NCBI GenBank assembly: GCA_963827135.1
Contig: CAWGZX010000004.1
Span: forward strand, 124,001-188,000
Length of the DNA: 64,000 bases
Direction: 5' to 3'
Source: JAJRAN01 sp963827135
GTDB taxonomy: Archaea; Thermoplasmatota; Thermoplasmata; Methanomassiliicoccales; UBA472
Each line of letters begins with the position of its first letter. The stretch's first letter is position 1. This document shows positions 16,989 to 25,704 of this stretch, piece after piece. The notes under the pieces were generated by a model. It did not search any database and was not told where the DNA came from. It worked only from the letters and a program-made list of their open reading frames with translations. The position numbers and the translations under genes were made by a program.

Positions 16989-18092
16989 TTAGCTAGTGGC
17001 GATAAAATCCTTGCCCATGTGACTCCGAGACCATCTGTCGCTGATGATGAATATGACGAACCCTACGATGGCTATGACCGTGGCCAGATACATGCAGCCG
17101 TGGTAACCGTAGATCTCCTCGGCCACCCCGCCCAGCAAGGCGCCCAGGATCGCGGAGATGGACAGAACCGACTGTAGAATGCCCGCGGAAGTGCCCTTCT
17201 CCTCGTTGCGCTCCATGACGTACTTCACCGATCCGACATAGAGGGTGGACCAGGCCAGGGCGATCATGATCTGGGCTGGGATGATCTGCCAGTAGATGGT
17301 GGCTAGGGTATAGGAGGGGAACGTCAGGATGGACATGATGAAGCCGACCAGGATGAGGGGCGCGGAGTGGTAGCGGTCGCAGAACTGCATGAACACGAAC
17401 TGGAAGACGGCGTTGATGGCGTATATGGCCCCGATGATCACCGGGCTCGCTCCCAATGACGCCAGGAAAAGGGTGTAGATCACCCATATCATGTTGGCGC
17501 CAGTATGGCGGAACATGATGGAGACGTAGATGGGGAAGTTGCGCTTGAACACCGATACCGGGAAGAACGGCACCTTGCGCTTGGTCTCCTTCATCTCCGG
17601 GAGCTTGAGCGCTACCAGGAAGGCCACGAACATCAAGATGGCGCTGAACAGGAATATCTGGTAGTAGACGCCGATAAGGCCAGCCAGGAACGTCCCTATC
17701 CCGAAGCCCAGACTCCCATAGGACGAGAATTTGCCCACCTTCTTGTCCGACTCATAGACGTACGCTAGGAGCGCGGAGGGATACATGCCCGCGCACATCC
17801 CCAAGAGGATCCTTGATAACTCGAGGGTGAGGGTGTCCAAGGCGAAGACCTGCAGGAAGGCGGCTATGCTCGTGAGAAGAAGCCCGATCTTGAGGATCAT
17901 CCTGCGCCCGTGCACGTCCGAGTAGCGGCCGAAGACGTAGGAGGAGACGAAGAGCGCCGCGCTGTAGCTGGCTACGACGATGCCTACCTCGGAGGTGCTG
18001 GCGCCGAAGTCGTCCTGGGCCAGGTTCGGTATCAGCAGCGCTGACGCGGAGAGCGACGCGCTGGAGAGCATCTGGACTGTGGAGGCTTTCAT
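16989..18092 (-). CDS. MFS transporter
   Basis: 367 residues with about 11-12 hydrophobic segments. The loop between helices 2 and 3 carries GRYSDVHGRRMILK, the signature of the major facilitator superfamily. The second half is hydrophobic throughout (GFIMSILTFPSYTLATIYWQ and following). It is somewhat short for a 12-helix transporter (about 400), with compact loops. The substrate cannot be read from the sequence. It lies directly upstream of rnz on the same strand. Confidence 0.85.
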   Translation of the reverse strand: MKASTVQMLSSASLSASALLIPNLAQDDFGASTSEVGIVVASYSAALFVSSYVFGRYSDVHGRRMILKIGLLLTSIAAFLQVFALDTLTLELSRILLGMCAGMYPSALLAYVYESDKKVGKFSSYGSLGFGIGTFLAGLIGVYYQIFLFSAILMFVAFLVALKLPEMKETKRKVPFFPVSVFKRNFPIYVSIMFRHTGANMIWVIYTLFLASLGASPVIIGAIYAINAVFQFVFMQFCDRYHSAPLILVGFIMSILTFPSYTLATIYWQIIPAQIMIALAWSTLYVGSVKYVMERNEEKGTSAGILQSVLSISAILGALLGGVAEEIYGYHGCMYLATVIAIVGFVIFIISDRWSRSHMGKDFIATS

Positions 18093-18128
18093 TATGACGC
18101 CGTGCCAGTTTCGCGTCTATCGGCGGCC

Positions 18129-18344
18129 TCAGCGGCCCAAGGACTCGAGCACCCTGTCCTGCTTGGTGCTCTTCTTGAACTGCCGATAATGGTCCTTGCA
18201 GAGGTGAACGCGCTTTAGGTCCTCATCCACTTGGAGCTTGGCCTCCTTGGCGTTCTCACCTGACACAGAGCGTTCGGCCACCTTGCCGCAGCCCTTGACT
18301 TGGCAGGTCTCGCCCTCCTTAGGTTTGCTCTTCCTCTCTACCAT
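18129..18344 (-). CDS. Small cysteine-containing basic protein
   Basis: 71 residues from the ATG at 18344. A candidate zinc site is made by CQVKGC near residue 14, with a later HLCKDHYRQF. The motif CxxxxC...H/C..H recalls small archaeal zinc proteins, but I do not recognise the family. The ATG at 18344 is chosen because a TATA-like GATTTATCC lies at about 18367-18375, a distance that fits a leaderless mRNA; longer forms would run into the divergent rpe gene. Function unknown. Confidence 0.65.
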   Translation of the reverse strand: MVERKSKPKEGETCQVKGCGKVAERSVSGENAKEAKLQVDEDLKRVHLCKDHYRQFKKSTKQDRVLESLGR

Positions 18345-18438
18345 GGACCCGAAATTGGACGGTCCAGGATAAATCTTTTCCTTGGGGGACGGAGCGGAGG
18401 GCAAATATGATAAGGGCCAGAGGCGATAGAGCTGCCAG

Positions 18439-19086
18439 ATGGTCAAGATAGCTCCTTCCATACTGTCCGCGGACTTCGCCAACCTGGGAGATGAGGTAGG
18501 CCGGGTCGAGAAAGCTGGCGCAGACTGGGTGCACGTGGACGTGATGGATGGCGTCTTCGTGCCCAACATCACCATCGGCCCGGGGGTGGTAAAGAGCATA
18601 AGGCCTCACACCCGGCTTCCCTTGGACGTTCACCTGATGATCGTGAGGCCAGAGAACTTCGTGGAGGCCTTCGCCAAGGCTGGCGCGGACCTCATCACCA
18701 TCCATTTAGAAGCCAGTGAGAGCATCAAGGAGACCCTTCTGCGAATAACGGAGCTGGGAAAGGGGGCGGGAATCTCCGTCAATCCCAGCACTCCGTTCGA
18801 GCGGGTGCGCCCTTTCCTGGAGCACGTTGACCTCCTCCTGATTATGACGGTCAACCCAGGATTCGGCGGGCAGCCCTTCATGCCCGAATGCCTGGAAAAG
18901 ATAATGAAGGCGAGGCAGTACATCGATAGCCATGGCCTCAGTACGGAGATAGAGGTAGACGGGGGCATCAACGCCAAGACTGGGAAATCCTCGGTAAGGG
19001 CTGGGGCATCGGTGCTTGCTGCCGGCAATGCCCTCTTCGGTGCCTCGGACATGAGGAAGGAGATTGCGGAGTGGAAGAGCTTCTGA
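18439..19086 (+). CDS. rpe: Ribulose-phosphate 3-epimerase
   Basis: 215 residues, close to the family's usual 220. Interconverts ribulose 5-phosphate and xylulose 5-phosphate. A TIM-barrel enzyme with the metal and phosphate motifs APSILSADFANLGDEV (residues 4-19), VHVDVMDGVFVPNITIG (about 33-49), LDVHLMIV, TVNPGFGGQPFMPECL (about 137-152) and IEVDGGIN (173-180). All metal ligands (His, Asp, His, Asp) are visible. A TATA-like AAATATGAT lies at about 18405, so the leader is short or absent. It is divergent from the small protein at 18129. Confidence 0.95.
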   Translation: MVKIAPSILSADFANLGDEVGRVEKAGADWVHVDVMDGVFVPNITIGPGVVKSIRPHTRLPLDVHLMIVRPENFVEAFAKAGADLITIHLEASESIKETLLRITELGKGAGISVNPSTPFERVRPFLEHVDLLLIMTVNPGFGGQPFMPECLEKIMKARQYIDSHGLSTEIEVDGGINAKTGKSSVRAGASVLAAGNALFGASDMRKEIAEWKSF

Positions 19087-19166
19087 TGGCGGTCCCCCAC
19101 GCCATCGATATATCACTTGGCAAAGCTTCATAAACAACTCGCCATATTCGCCAAGAGAGTGGCTAA

Positions 19167-19337
19167 ATGGAATTCACGAGCGACAAGATGATCCTGCTGT
19201 TGACGATCGTATTCCCGCTGCTCTTCGTGATAGCAGGCCTCATCTTAGACGCAGGAGTTTGCTTGATCATCCCGCTGCTGAGCTGGATAGGCGTCGCAAT
19301 CGTAATGCTCTACTTCCCGACCACTTCTGAGGAATGA
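19167..19337 (+). CDS. Small two-helix membrane protein, 56 residues
   Basis: The reading frame from ATG 19167 to TGA 19335-19337 encodes 56 residues. Two hydrophobic segments (about residues 8-25 and 28-48) are joined by LDAGVC, with a short acidic tail TSEE. Its stop abuts the last base of the convergent TRAM gene, and TATA-like elements (GATATATCAC at 19107, TTCATAAAC near 19126) lie upstream. Such two-helix miniproteins are common and mostly unnamed; no function is proposed. Confidence 0.6.
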   Translation: MEFTSDKMILLLTIVFPLLFVIAGLILDAGVCLIIPLLSWIGVAIVMLYFPTTSEE

Positions 19338-19547
19338 TCAGGGGACGACCCTGGCGAACGCGGACTTATTCATCACCCGCACCACCTTCACCTTAACCGT
19401 CTGCCCGACCTTGGTCTCGGGCACGAACACGATGAAGCCATCGATCTTGGCCACGCCGTCGCCCTGCGACCCCACGTCGGTTATGGTGACGGTGTACTCC
19501 TTCCCCTCCTCTACCGGCTTAGTGCCCTTGAACCCGTGCTCATACAT
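19338..19547 (-). CDS. TRAM-domain protein
   Basis: 69 residues. Nearly the entire protein is a TRAM beta barrel: GKEYTVTITDVGSQGDGVAK (residues 15-34), then IDGFIVFVPETKVGQTVKVK and the terminal NKSAFARVV. TRAM proteins in methanogens bind RNA and have been described as cold-shock-like RNA chaperones. The start ATG 19547 is preceded by a TATA-like TTTTTATCT (about 19568-19576). A paralogue is encoded at 46418-46639. It is divergent from fen. Confidence 0.92.
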   Translation of the reverse strand: MYEHGFKGTKPVEEGKEYTVTITDVGSQGDGVAKIDGFIVFVPETKVGQTVKVKVVRVMNKSAFARVVP

Positions 19548-19631
19548 GGTATTAGGATTCGAGCTAAGATAGATAAAAACACCTGCGGGGCAAGACTTAT
19601 CCAAGCCCGGTCTCATTTGGAAGAGGAGAGC

Positions 19632-20663
19632 ATGGGCGTCAATCTTTCCGATATCGTCTCGGCGGAGCAGGTGGAGCTGGAGGACGTGGCCGGTCAAGTT
19701 ATGGCCATCGACGCCTACAATGCCATATACCAGTTCCTTTCCGTCATCCGACAGCCCGACGGCAAGCCGCTCATGGACCAGAGGGGGAGGGTGACCTCGC
19801 ACCTTGCCGGTCTGCTCTATCGCAACGCCAACTTCCTGGAGCTGGGCATACGACCGGTTTACGTCTTCGACGGCACGCCGCACAAGCTCAAGGCCAGGAC
19901 CATCATGGAGAGGAGCGAGCGGCGGAACAAGGCCAAGCGCGAGTGGGAGGAGGCGGTGGAGAAGGGCGACTACCAGAAGGCATTCTCCAAGGCCACCCAG
20001 TCCTCGAGGATCACCAACGAGGTGGTGGAGTCCTCCAGGATCCTGCTCTCCTACCTGGGCATACCTGTGGTGCAGGCGCCCGAGGAAGGGGAGGCGCAAG
20101 CGGCGTACATGGCCTTGAAGGGAGACGTTTGGGCTGCGTCCTCGCAGGACTTCGACTCGTTGCTCTTCGGTGCGCCGAGATTGGTGCGCAACCTCACCAT
20201 AACCGGACGGAGGCGCAACCCGGGGAAGGACCAGAGCAAGGAAGTCCCGGTGGAGATCATCATCCTGGAGAAGGTGCTGCAGCAGGCCAAGCTGAGCCGC
20301 GAGCAGCTGATCGACGTCTGCATCCTCATGGGCACGGACTTCAACGAGGGCGTCATGGGAATCGGACCGAAGAAAGGCCTGAAGCTCATCCAGGAGCACG
20401 GTTCTCTGGAGAAGGTCATGGCCCTGCTCCAGGTAGAGATCGAGAACTTCCAGGAGATCCGAGAGATCTTCCTAGGGTACGAGGTCATGCGCGATTATCG
20501 CCTGGAGTGGAGGCCGCCGGACCGGGAAAGGGTGATGTCCATGCTCAAGGAGCAGTACGACTTCTCCGAGGCGCGGGTGGACTCTGCCCTCAAGCGCATG
20601 CAGGCGCCGGACGGCAGGATGAAGGCAGTCGAAGGCTCGCAGCGCTCCCTCGACATGTTCTAG
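19632..20663 (+). CDS. fen: Flap endonuclease 1
   Basis: 343 residues, standard archaeal FEN-1 length. Structure-specific 5' nuclease in Okazaki fragment maturation and repair. N-terminal domain with MAIDAYNAIYQFLSVIRQ (residues 24-41) and RPVYVFDGTPHKLK; I domain with APEEGEAQAAYMA (metal-binding Glu, about 148-160), SSQDFDSLLFG and LMGTDFNEGVMGIGPKKGLK (helix-3-turn-helix). The tail QRSLDMF is a PIP box for binding PCNA. The ATG at 19632 follows a TATA-like CTTATCC. Stop is TAG. Confidence 0.96.
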   Translation: MGVNLSDIVSAEQVELEDVAGQVMAIDAYNAIYQFLSVIRQPDGKPLMDQRGRVTSHLAGLLYRNANFLELGIRPVYVFDGTPHKLKARTIMERSERRNKAKREWEEAVEKGDYQKAFSKATQSSRITNEVVESSRILLSYLGIPVVQAPEEGEAQAAYMALKGDVWAASSQDFDSLLFGAPRLVRNLTITGRRRNPGKDQSKEVPVEIIILEKVLQQAKLSREQLIDVCILMGTDFNEGVMGIGPKKGLKLIQEHGSLEKVMALLQVEIENFQEIREIFLGYEVMRDYRLEWRPPDRERVMSMLKEQYDFSEARVDSALKRMQAPDGRMKAVEGSQRSLDMF

Positions 20664-20727
20664 GCAAATCGCGTTTCTGTAGCCATGACCAGCTTCTTTT
20701 AAAAGGAAGGCGGCATATAGGGCTTTA

Positions 20728-23700
20728 GTGGCTGCGATGATAAAGCAGGTCCAGTCGAATTATAATCCCGCCGAGCTCGAGAAAAGGGTTCGGGCAATGT
20801 GGGCGGAGAGAAACGCCTACCGCAAGACCAAGGAACTTAGGGCCAATGGGCCCGATTTCTATTTCGTGGACGGCCCTCCGTACACCACGGGAGCGATCCA
20901 CCTCGGGACATCCTGGAACAAGACCCTGAAGGACACCTACATCCGCTACCGTCGCATGCAGCGCTACAACGTGCGCGACCAGCCCGGCTATGACATGCAC
21001 GGGCTGCCCATCGAGGTCAAGGTCGAGCAATCGATCGGGGTCAAGACCAAGAAGGAGATCGAGGACTATGGCATCGACCGCTTCGTCTCCACCTGCAAAT
21101 CGTTCGCCCTCGACTTCCAGAAGCGAATGACCGAGCAGTTCAAGGAGCTCGGCATCTGGATGGACTGGGATTCACCATACCTCACCATCACCAGCCAATA
21201 CGTGGAGGCGGCCTGGTGGACGCTGAAGCGAGCCTATGACAAGGAGCTGCTGGGACCATCGAACCGGGTGCTTTCCTGGTGCCCCCGCTGCGAGACCGCC
21301 CTGGCCGAGGCGGAGATCGAGTACCGGGACGAGAAGGACCCATCCATCTACGTCCGTTTCCCGCTGAAGGACGAGGAGTCCACCTCCCTGCTGATCTGGA
21401 CCACAACCCCCTGGACGCTACCTGGAAATCTTGCCGTCGCGGCCCATCCCGACTTCCGCTACGCGAAGGTGCGATTCCAATCTGCCGATAAGCAGGAGAC
21501 GGTCATCCTGCTCGAGTCCCTGGTGGATCAGGTGGGAGAGCTTGGCGGGTACGAGGGCTACGAGGTCCTGGACCTGATCGAGGGCGATGACCTCATCGGC
21601 ATGGAGTACGTGCCAATCTTCAAGGACGTGGATTACCAGAGGCAGGCCACGGGGAAATGGGTGCATCGCGTCATACCCTCCACCACCGTGGCCGCGGAGA
21701 ACACCGGCCTGGTGCACATCGCGCCTGGGCACGGTCCCGAGGACTTCGAGCTGGGCAAGGAGTTCAGCCTGGAGCCGTTCTGCCCGGTGGACGAGTCTGG
21801 TCGATTCACCAAGGACCTTCCGGCAAGGTACGCGGGGATGAGCGTCAAGGAGGCCAACAAGCACATCATCGAGGAGCTGAAGGAGCGCGGGCTGATGTAT
21901 TCTGTCGGGACGCTCCTGCACCGCTATGGCCATTGCTGGCGCTGCGACTCGGGGATCATCTACCGCAACACCACCCAATGGTTCCTCAAGATCACCCAGA
22001 TCAAGAACCTCATGTTGGAGGAGATCGAGAAGATACGCTGGACGCCCGAGTGGGCCGGCTCCTCGCGCGAGTACGACTGGACCCTCAACGCTAGGGACTG
22101 GTGCATCTCCCGGCAGCGTTACTGGGGCATCCCCTTGCCCATCTGGATCTGCCAGTGCGGAGAGGTCAAGGTGGTCGGCTCCACCTCCGAGCTGGAGAAG
22201 GGAGAGGGCTACCGCAAGGACATGGAGCTCCACCGCCCCTGGATAGATGCCGTAACATTCAAATGTCCCCACTGCTCGAAGACCATGAGGCGGGTGCCGG
22301 ACGTCCTCGACGTCTGGTTCGATTCCGGTGTGGCGACCTGGGCGCAGCTGGGCTTCCCCAAGTCACGGGCGGAGTTCGACAAGTGGTGGCCATGCAAATG
22401 GATCACCGAAGCTCACGACCAGACCAGGGGATGGTTCTATTCCCAGCTGGCCGCAGGATGCATCGCCTTCGACCGCGCTCCCTACGAGGCGGTGCTGATG
22501 CACGGATGGGTCCTCGACCCGAACGGGCAGCCGATGTCCAAGTCCCGGGGCAATGTCATTGAGCCCGAGAAGGTAATCAAGGACTATGGGGCGGACTCGC
22601 TGCGTTTCTACCTCATGCGCACCAACGCGCCCTGGGAGGACACATCCTTCCAGTGGGAGGGCGTAAAGAACGCGCGCAAGACCCTGAACATCCTGTGGAA
22701 CGTGGTCAACTTCGCCACCACCTACATGAGCATCGACGCCTTCGATCCTGGCTCCGTAACTTTGGAGGGGCTCAAGGCCTCCCTGAGGGCCGAGGATCGC
22801 TGGATGGTATCCCGGACGGAGAAGATGAAGAACGAGGTGGCCAAGTACCTTAACTCGTACGAGCTGCACAAGGCCTGCCGCGTCCTGGAGGACTTCATCC
22901 TCGAGGACCTGTCCCGCTGGTACGTCCGCCTCATCCGCGACCGCATGTGGTCGGAGAAGGGGGACCTGGACAAGCTCGCGGCCTACAAAGTACTGCATGA
23001 GGCGCTGCTCGGGCTGACCAAGGTCATGGCGCCTTTCACCCCGCACATCGCGGAGGAGATCTACCAGCACATCGATGGCTCGATGGAGAGCGTGCACATG
23101 CTGGACTGGCCAGCCGCCGACACCACCAAATTGGACGAGAGGCTGGACCAGAGCATGGCCACGGTGCAAGAGCTCGTCGACCTCGTGACCAAGGAGAGGC
23201 AATCGCGCAACATCAAGCTCCGCTGGCCCATACGGAGGGTCGTGGTCCGCGCGGCCAACAACGACGCCATGGAGTCGATGAAGCAGCTGGAGTCCGTGAT
23301 CGTCTCCCAGGCCAACGTCAAGCTCATCGAATACATACCTCCAGGTCAGGAGTGGAGCGAGATAGTCCTGGTGGCCGAGCCCAACCCCAACGCCATCGGC
23401 AAGGTCTACCGTCAATGGGCATCGAAGATAGCCGTGCTACTTAATTCACGGCCGGCCAAGCAGATACGCGATTGCATCGAGAAGGGGTCCTATTCGCTCG
23501 GGATCGAGGGCCAGATGATCAAGATCGAGCCCAACATGGTGAGCTTCACCACCTCCCTGCCCGAGAACGTAGTAGGGGCAGAGTTCTCCGGCGGAGACCT
23601 TTACATGGACTTCGAGATAACGCCGGAGATAGAGGCGGAGGGCTTCGCCCGAGAGCTCATACGCCGCATCCAGCAGATGCGCAAGGACATCAAGCTCAAC

Positions 23701-24924
23701 GTCGAGGAGTACGTCCGTGTGGAGGTCAAGGCCTCGGTCAAGCTCATCGAGTACTTCAAGACCTGGCACGGGCACATCATGTCCGAGACCCGCTGCCGCC
23801 GCCTGGAGTTCGTGGACGTCCCCCAGGGCGATCACACCGCCACCTGGGAGGTCGAGGGCGAGAAACTGCAGGTAGCGCTGGCTTCCTTGCATTTCAAGGA
23901 GTCTTTGGACGAGCTGCAGAAGATCAACGGCCTGTCCCAGGAGGGTGCCTTGGCATTGATCGAGGCCGGATACCGGAGCACCGCCGACCTGAAGCCTTTG
24001 TCCGAAGAGAAGATAGCGGAAATCCCAGGAATGCCGAAGAACGACGTGAAGAAGATCTCCCATTACTTGGAGAGGTCTGAGGAGCCGGCCCCGGTCGCGA
24101 GGCCTTCCGACGGTCCGAAGGAGGCCATGTCCAAGGAGGTACTGGTCCCCTACCTGATGCGCATTCCCCGCATGAACCAGGTGAAGGTGGATATGCTGTA
24201 CGATGCTGGCTACGACTCCGTGGACAAGATCAAGTCCGCCTCCAAAGAGGACCTGCGCAAGGTCAAGGGAATGGGCGAGAAGACGGTGGACGAGATCGTG
24301 GCATATGCCAGCAAGGGCGGCTTCGAGACCATGGTCAAATGCGTCGGCTGCGGCGCGATGGTCCCGCCGGACAAGCTCAACTGCGCATCCTGCGGCGCCA
24401 AGGTCGACATCGAATCGCATGCGGATGAGGAGGACAGGGGCGAAGGGGGCAAGACCGCGGCCGCCGAGGTCGAGCTCGAGAGGTCCTTCACCTACCTGAT
24501 CAAGGAGGAGAAGGCCGAGCGCTCCTACCAGCTGTTCGTGAAGGGACTCGCCAAGGGGATGAAGGGATTCTGCGTCACCCGCAACTATCCCTTGAAGATC
24601 AAGGCCAAGTGGAACCTGGGCGATACGCCGATCCTATGGCTCAGCAACGTGGGCAAGGAGTCGAGCATCAGGCCGAAGGACCTGGAGAAGCTGTCGGTAT
24701 CGCTGGAGCAGTTCCTGGCGCAATCGGAAGGGGGCGTCATCCTCCTGGACGGGCTGGAGTACCTGATCACCAACAACAACTTCCTCACCGTGCTGCGCCT
24801 GGTGCAATCGCTGAGGGACCAAGTGGCCATCAACCGCTCCATACTCATGTTGGTCCTCAACCCGTCCACCTTGGACGCGCACGAGCTCAACCTCCTGGAG
24901 AAGGAAGTGGACGCCACCATCTGA
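20728..24924 (+). CDS. ileS: Isoleucyl-tRNA synthetase with C-terminal HhH, zinc-ribbon and DUF835 extension
   Basis: 1398 residues, about 350 longer than an ordinary archaeal IleRS. Residues 1 to about 1050 are the synthetase: PPYTTGAIHLGTSWNK (HIGH-type) near 52, the editing domain (LIWTTTPWTLPGNLAVAAHP near 227) and PMSKSRGNVI (KMSKS) near 600. The extension holds two helix-hairpin-helix regions (about 1060-1110 and 1140-1195, with VKGMGEKTVDEIVAYASKGG), a zinc ribbon (CVGC...CASC, about 1207-1226) and a DUF835 domain (about 1250-1398). There is no stop or frameshift between the parts. The GTG at 20728 lies 26 nt after TTTTAAAAG; the ATG at 20737 is an alternative start. Confidence 0.93.
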   Translation: MAAMIKQVQSNYNPAELEKRVRAMWAERNAYRKTKELRANGPDFYFVDGPPYTTGAIHLGTSWNKTLKDTYIRYRRMQRYNVRDQPGYDMHGLPIEVKVEQSIGVKTKKEIEDYGIDRFVSTCKSFALDFQKRMTEQFKELGIWMDWDSPYLTITSQYVEAAWWTLKRAYDKELLGPSNRVLSWCPRCETALAEAEIEYRDEKDPSIYVRFPLKDEESTSLLIWTTTPWTLPGNLAVAAHPDFRYAKVRFQSADKQETVILLESLVDQVGELGGYEGYEVLDLIEGDDLIGMEYVPIFKDVDYQRQATGKWVHRVIPSTTVAAENTGLVHIAPGHGPEDFELGKEFSLEPFCPVDESGRFTKDLPARYAGMSVKEANKHIIEELKERGLMYSVGTLLHRYGHCWRCDSGIIYRNTTQWFLKITQIKNLMLEEIEKIRWTPEWAGSSREYDWTLNARDWCISRQRYWGIPLPIWICQCGEVKVVGSTSELEKGEGYRKDMELHRPWIDAVTFKCPHCSKTMRRVPDVLDVWFDSGVATWAQLGFPKSRAEFDKWWPCKWITEAHDQTRGWFYSQLAAGCIAFDRAPYEAVLMHGWVLDPNGQPMSKSRGNVIEPEKVIKDYGADSLRFYLMRTNAPWEDTSFQWEGVKNARKTLNILWNVVNFATTYMSIDAFDPGSVTLEGLKASLRAEDRWMVSRTEKMKNEVAKYLNSYELHKACRVLEDFILEDLSRWYVRLIRDRMWSEKGDLDKLAAYKVLHEALLGLTKVMAPFTPHIAEEIYQHIDGSMESVHMLDWPAADTTKLDERLDQSMATVQELVDLVTKERQSRNIKLRWPIRRVVVRAANNDAMESMKQLESVIVSQANVKLIEYIPPGQEWSEIVLVAEPNPNAIGKVYRQWASKIAVLLNSRPAKQIRDCIEKGSYSLGIEGQMIKIEPNMVSFTTSLPENVVGAEFSGGDLYMDFEITPEIEAEGFARELIRRIQQMRKDIKLNVEEYVRVEVKASVKLIEYFKTWHGHIMSETRCRRLEFVDVPQGDHTATWEVEGEKLQVALASLHFKESLDELQKINGLSQEGALALIEAGYRSTADLKPLSEEKIAEIPGMPKNDVKKISHYLERSEEPAPVARPSDGPKEAMSKEVLVPYLMRIPRMNQVKVDMLYDAGYDSVDKIKSASKEDLRKVKGMGEKTVDEIVAYASKGGFETMVKCVGCGAMVPPDKLNCASCGAKVDIESHADEEDRGEGGKTAAAEVELERSFTYLIKEEKAERSYQLFVKGLAKGMKGFCVTRNYPLKIKAKWNLGDTPILWLSNVGKESSIRPKDLEKLSVSLEQFLAQSEGGVILLDGLEYLITNNNFLTVLRLVQSLRDQVAINRSILMLVLNPSTLDAHELNLLEKEVDATI

Positions 24925-25704
24925 TCAAAGGCCTAGGTCTCCGAGCAGGCGCCTGAAGCCAGGCACCAGCTCCAATCCTTCCATCTCCGAGGGAAGCACC
25001 CACCTGTAATCGGTGTGCTCCCAATCGATGGCGACCTTGTCAGTGGGGGATTGGAACAGGAACGGGTGAATGGCCCAGATGTTGTCCCTCTGCCGTACCA
25101 TGAGCATCTCACCGGTCCGCAGCAGCCTGGCCTTGGTGATGCCGGTCTCCTCTGCGATCTCCTTGTTGGCCGTCTGCAGCGGCTCCTCTCCCGGCTCGAT
25201 GTAGCCGCTCACCCCTGCCCACATGCCTTGGCAGGTGGAGACCTTGTCGCTGCGCTTGAGCACCAGCAACTTGCCATCGTTTATCAGGACGGAGGTCACG
25301 ACCCGGTGCACCTTGACCTCCAGGATATCCACCGTGCCCTTCTCTCCATCGACTTTGACCACGTCCCCGTCCCTTAGCAAGGAGATATCGATGCGGTCGA
25401 CCATGGGGACGTTGGCCATGACCGCGCCGGTGGCGACGATGGTCTCCGCATTTTGATTGATTATCGCCGCCGGAAGCCTGGACTCCCTCCTGAGCTGCAA
25501 AAGGGTATAGGATCCGACGGTGCTGCCTTTGCCGCAAGGGAATACGAAGACCATGCCCCTCAAATCCTTACCCTCAGCTCCGGAGGTGTTGCTCAGAAGC
25601 CCCGTTTTAGGGTCGACGCCCCCGAGGAAGCTGAAAGGCTTCTCCAGCATCAACACCTGACCTTCGGAAACGCCTTTCGATATGCCTCGCCCAGTAAGGA
25701 TCAA
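24925..25704 (-). CDS. DUF126 (phosphomevalonate dehydratase small subunit) fused to a Nudix hydrolase
   Basis: 259 residues. Residues 1 to about 128 match the AcnX swivel domain DUF126 (GRGISKGVSEGQVLMLEKPF, then GKDLRGMVFVFPCGKGSTVGSY with the conserved serine), the small subunit of archaeal phosphomevalonate dehydratase. From about 135 a Nudix domain follows (RVVTSVLINDGKLLVLKRSD), with a Nudix box GYIEPGEEPLQTANKEIAEE-TGI in which Lys replaces the usual Arg before the first Glu. Its ATG overlaps the stop of the large-subunit gene by 4 nt. The Nudix substrate is unknown. Normally the small subunit stands alone at about 130 residues. Confidence 0.88.
   Translation of the reverse strand: MILTGRGISKGVSEGQVLMLEKPFSFLGGVDPKTGLLSNTSGAEGKDLRGMVFVFPCGKGSTVGSYTLLQLRRESRLPAAIINQNAETIVATGAVMANVPMVDRIDISLLRDGDVVKVDGEKGTVDILEVKVHRVVTSVLINDGKLLVLKRSDKVSTCQGMWAGVSGYIEPGEEPLQTANKEIAEETGITKARLLRTGEMLMVRQRDNIWAIHPFLFQSPTDKVAIDWEHTDYRWVLPSEMEGLELVPGFRRLLGDLGL

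Noticed and set aside
19548..20399. A long open frame opposite fen
   Set aside because: Only its last 69 codons (19338-19547) look like a protein (TRAM); the rest is low-complexity antisense to an intact FEN-1.
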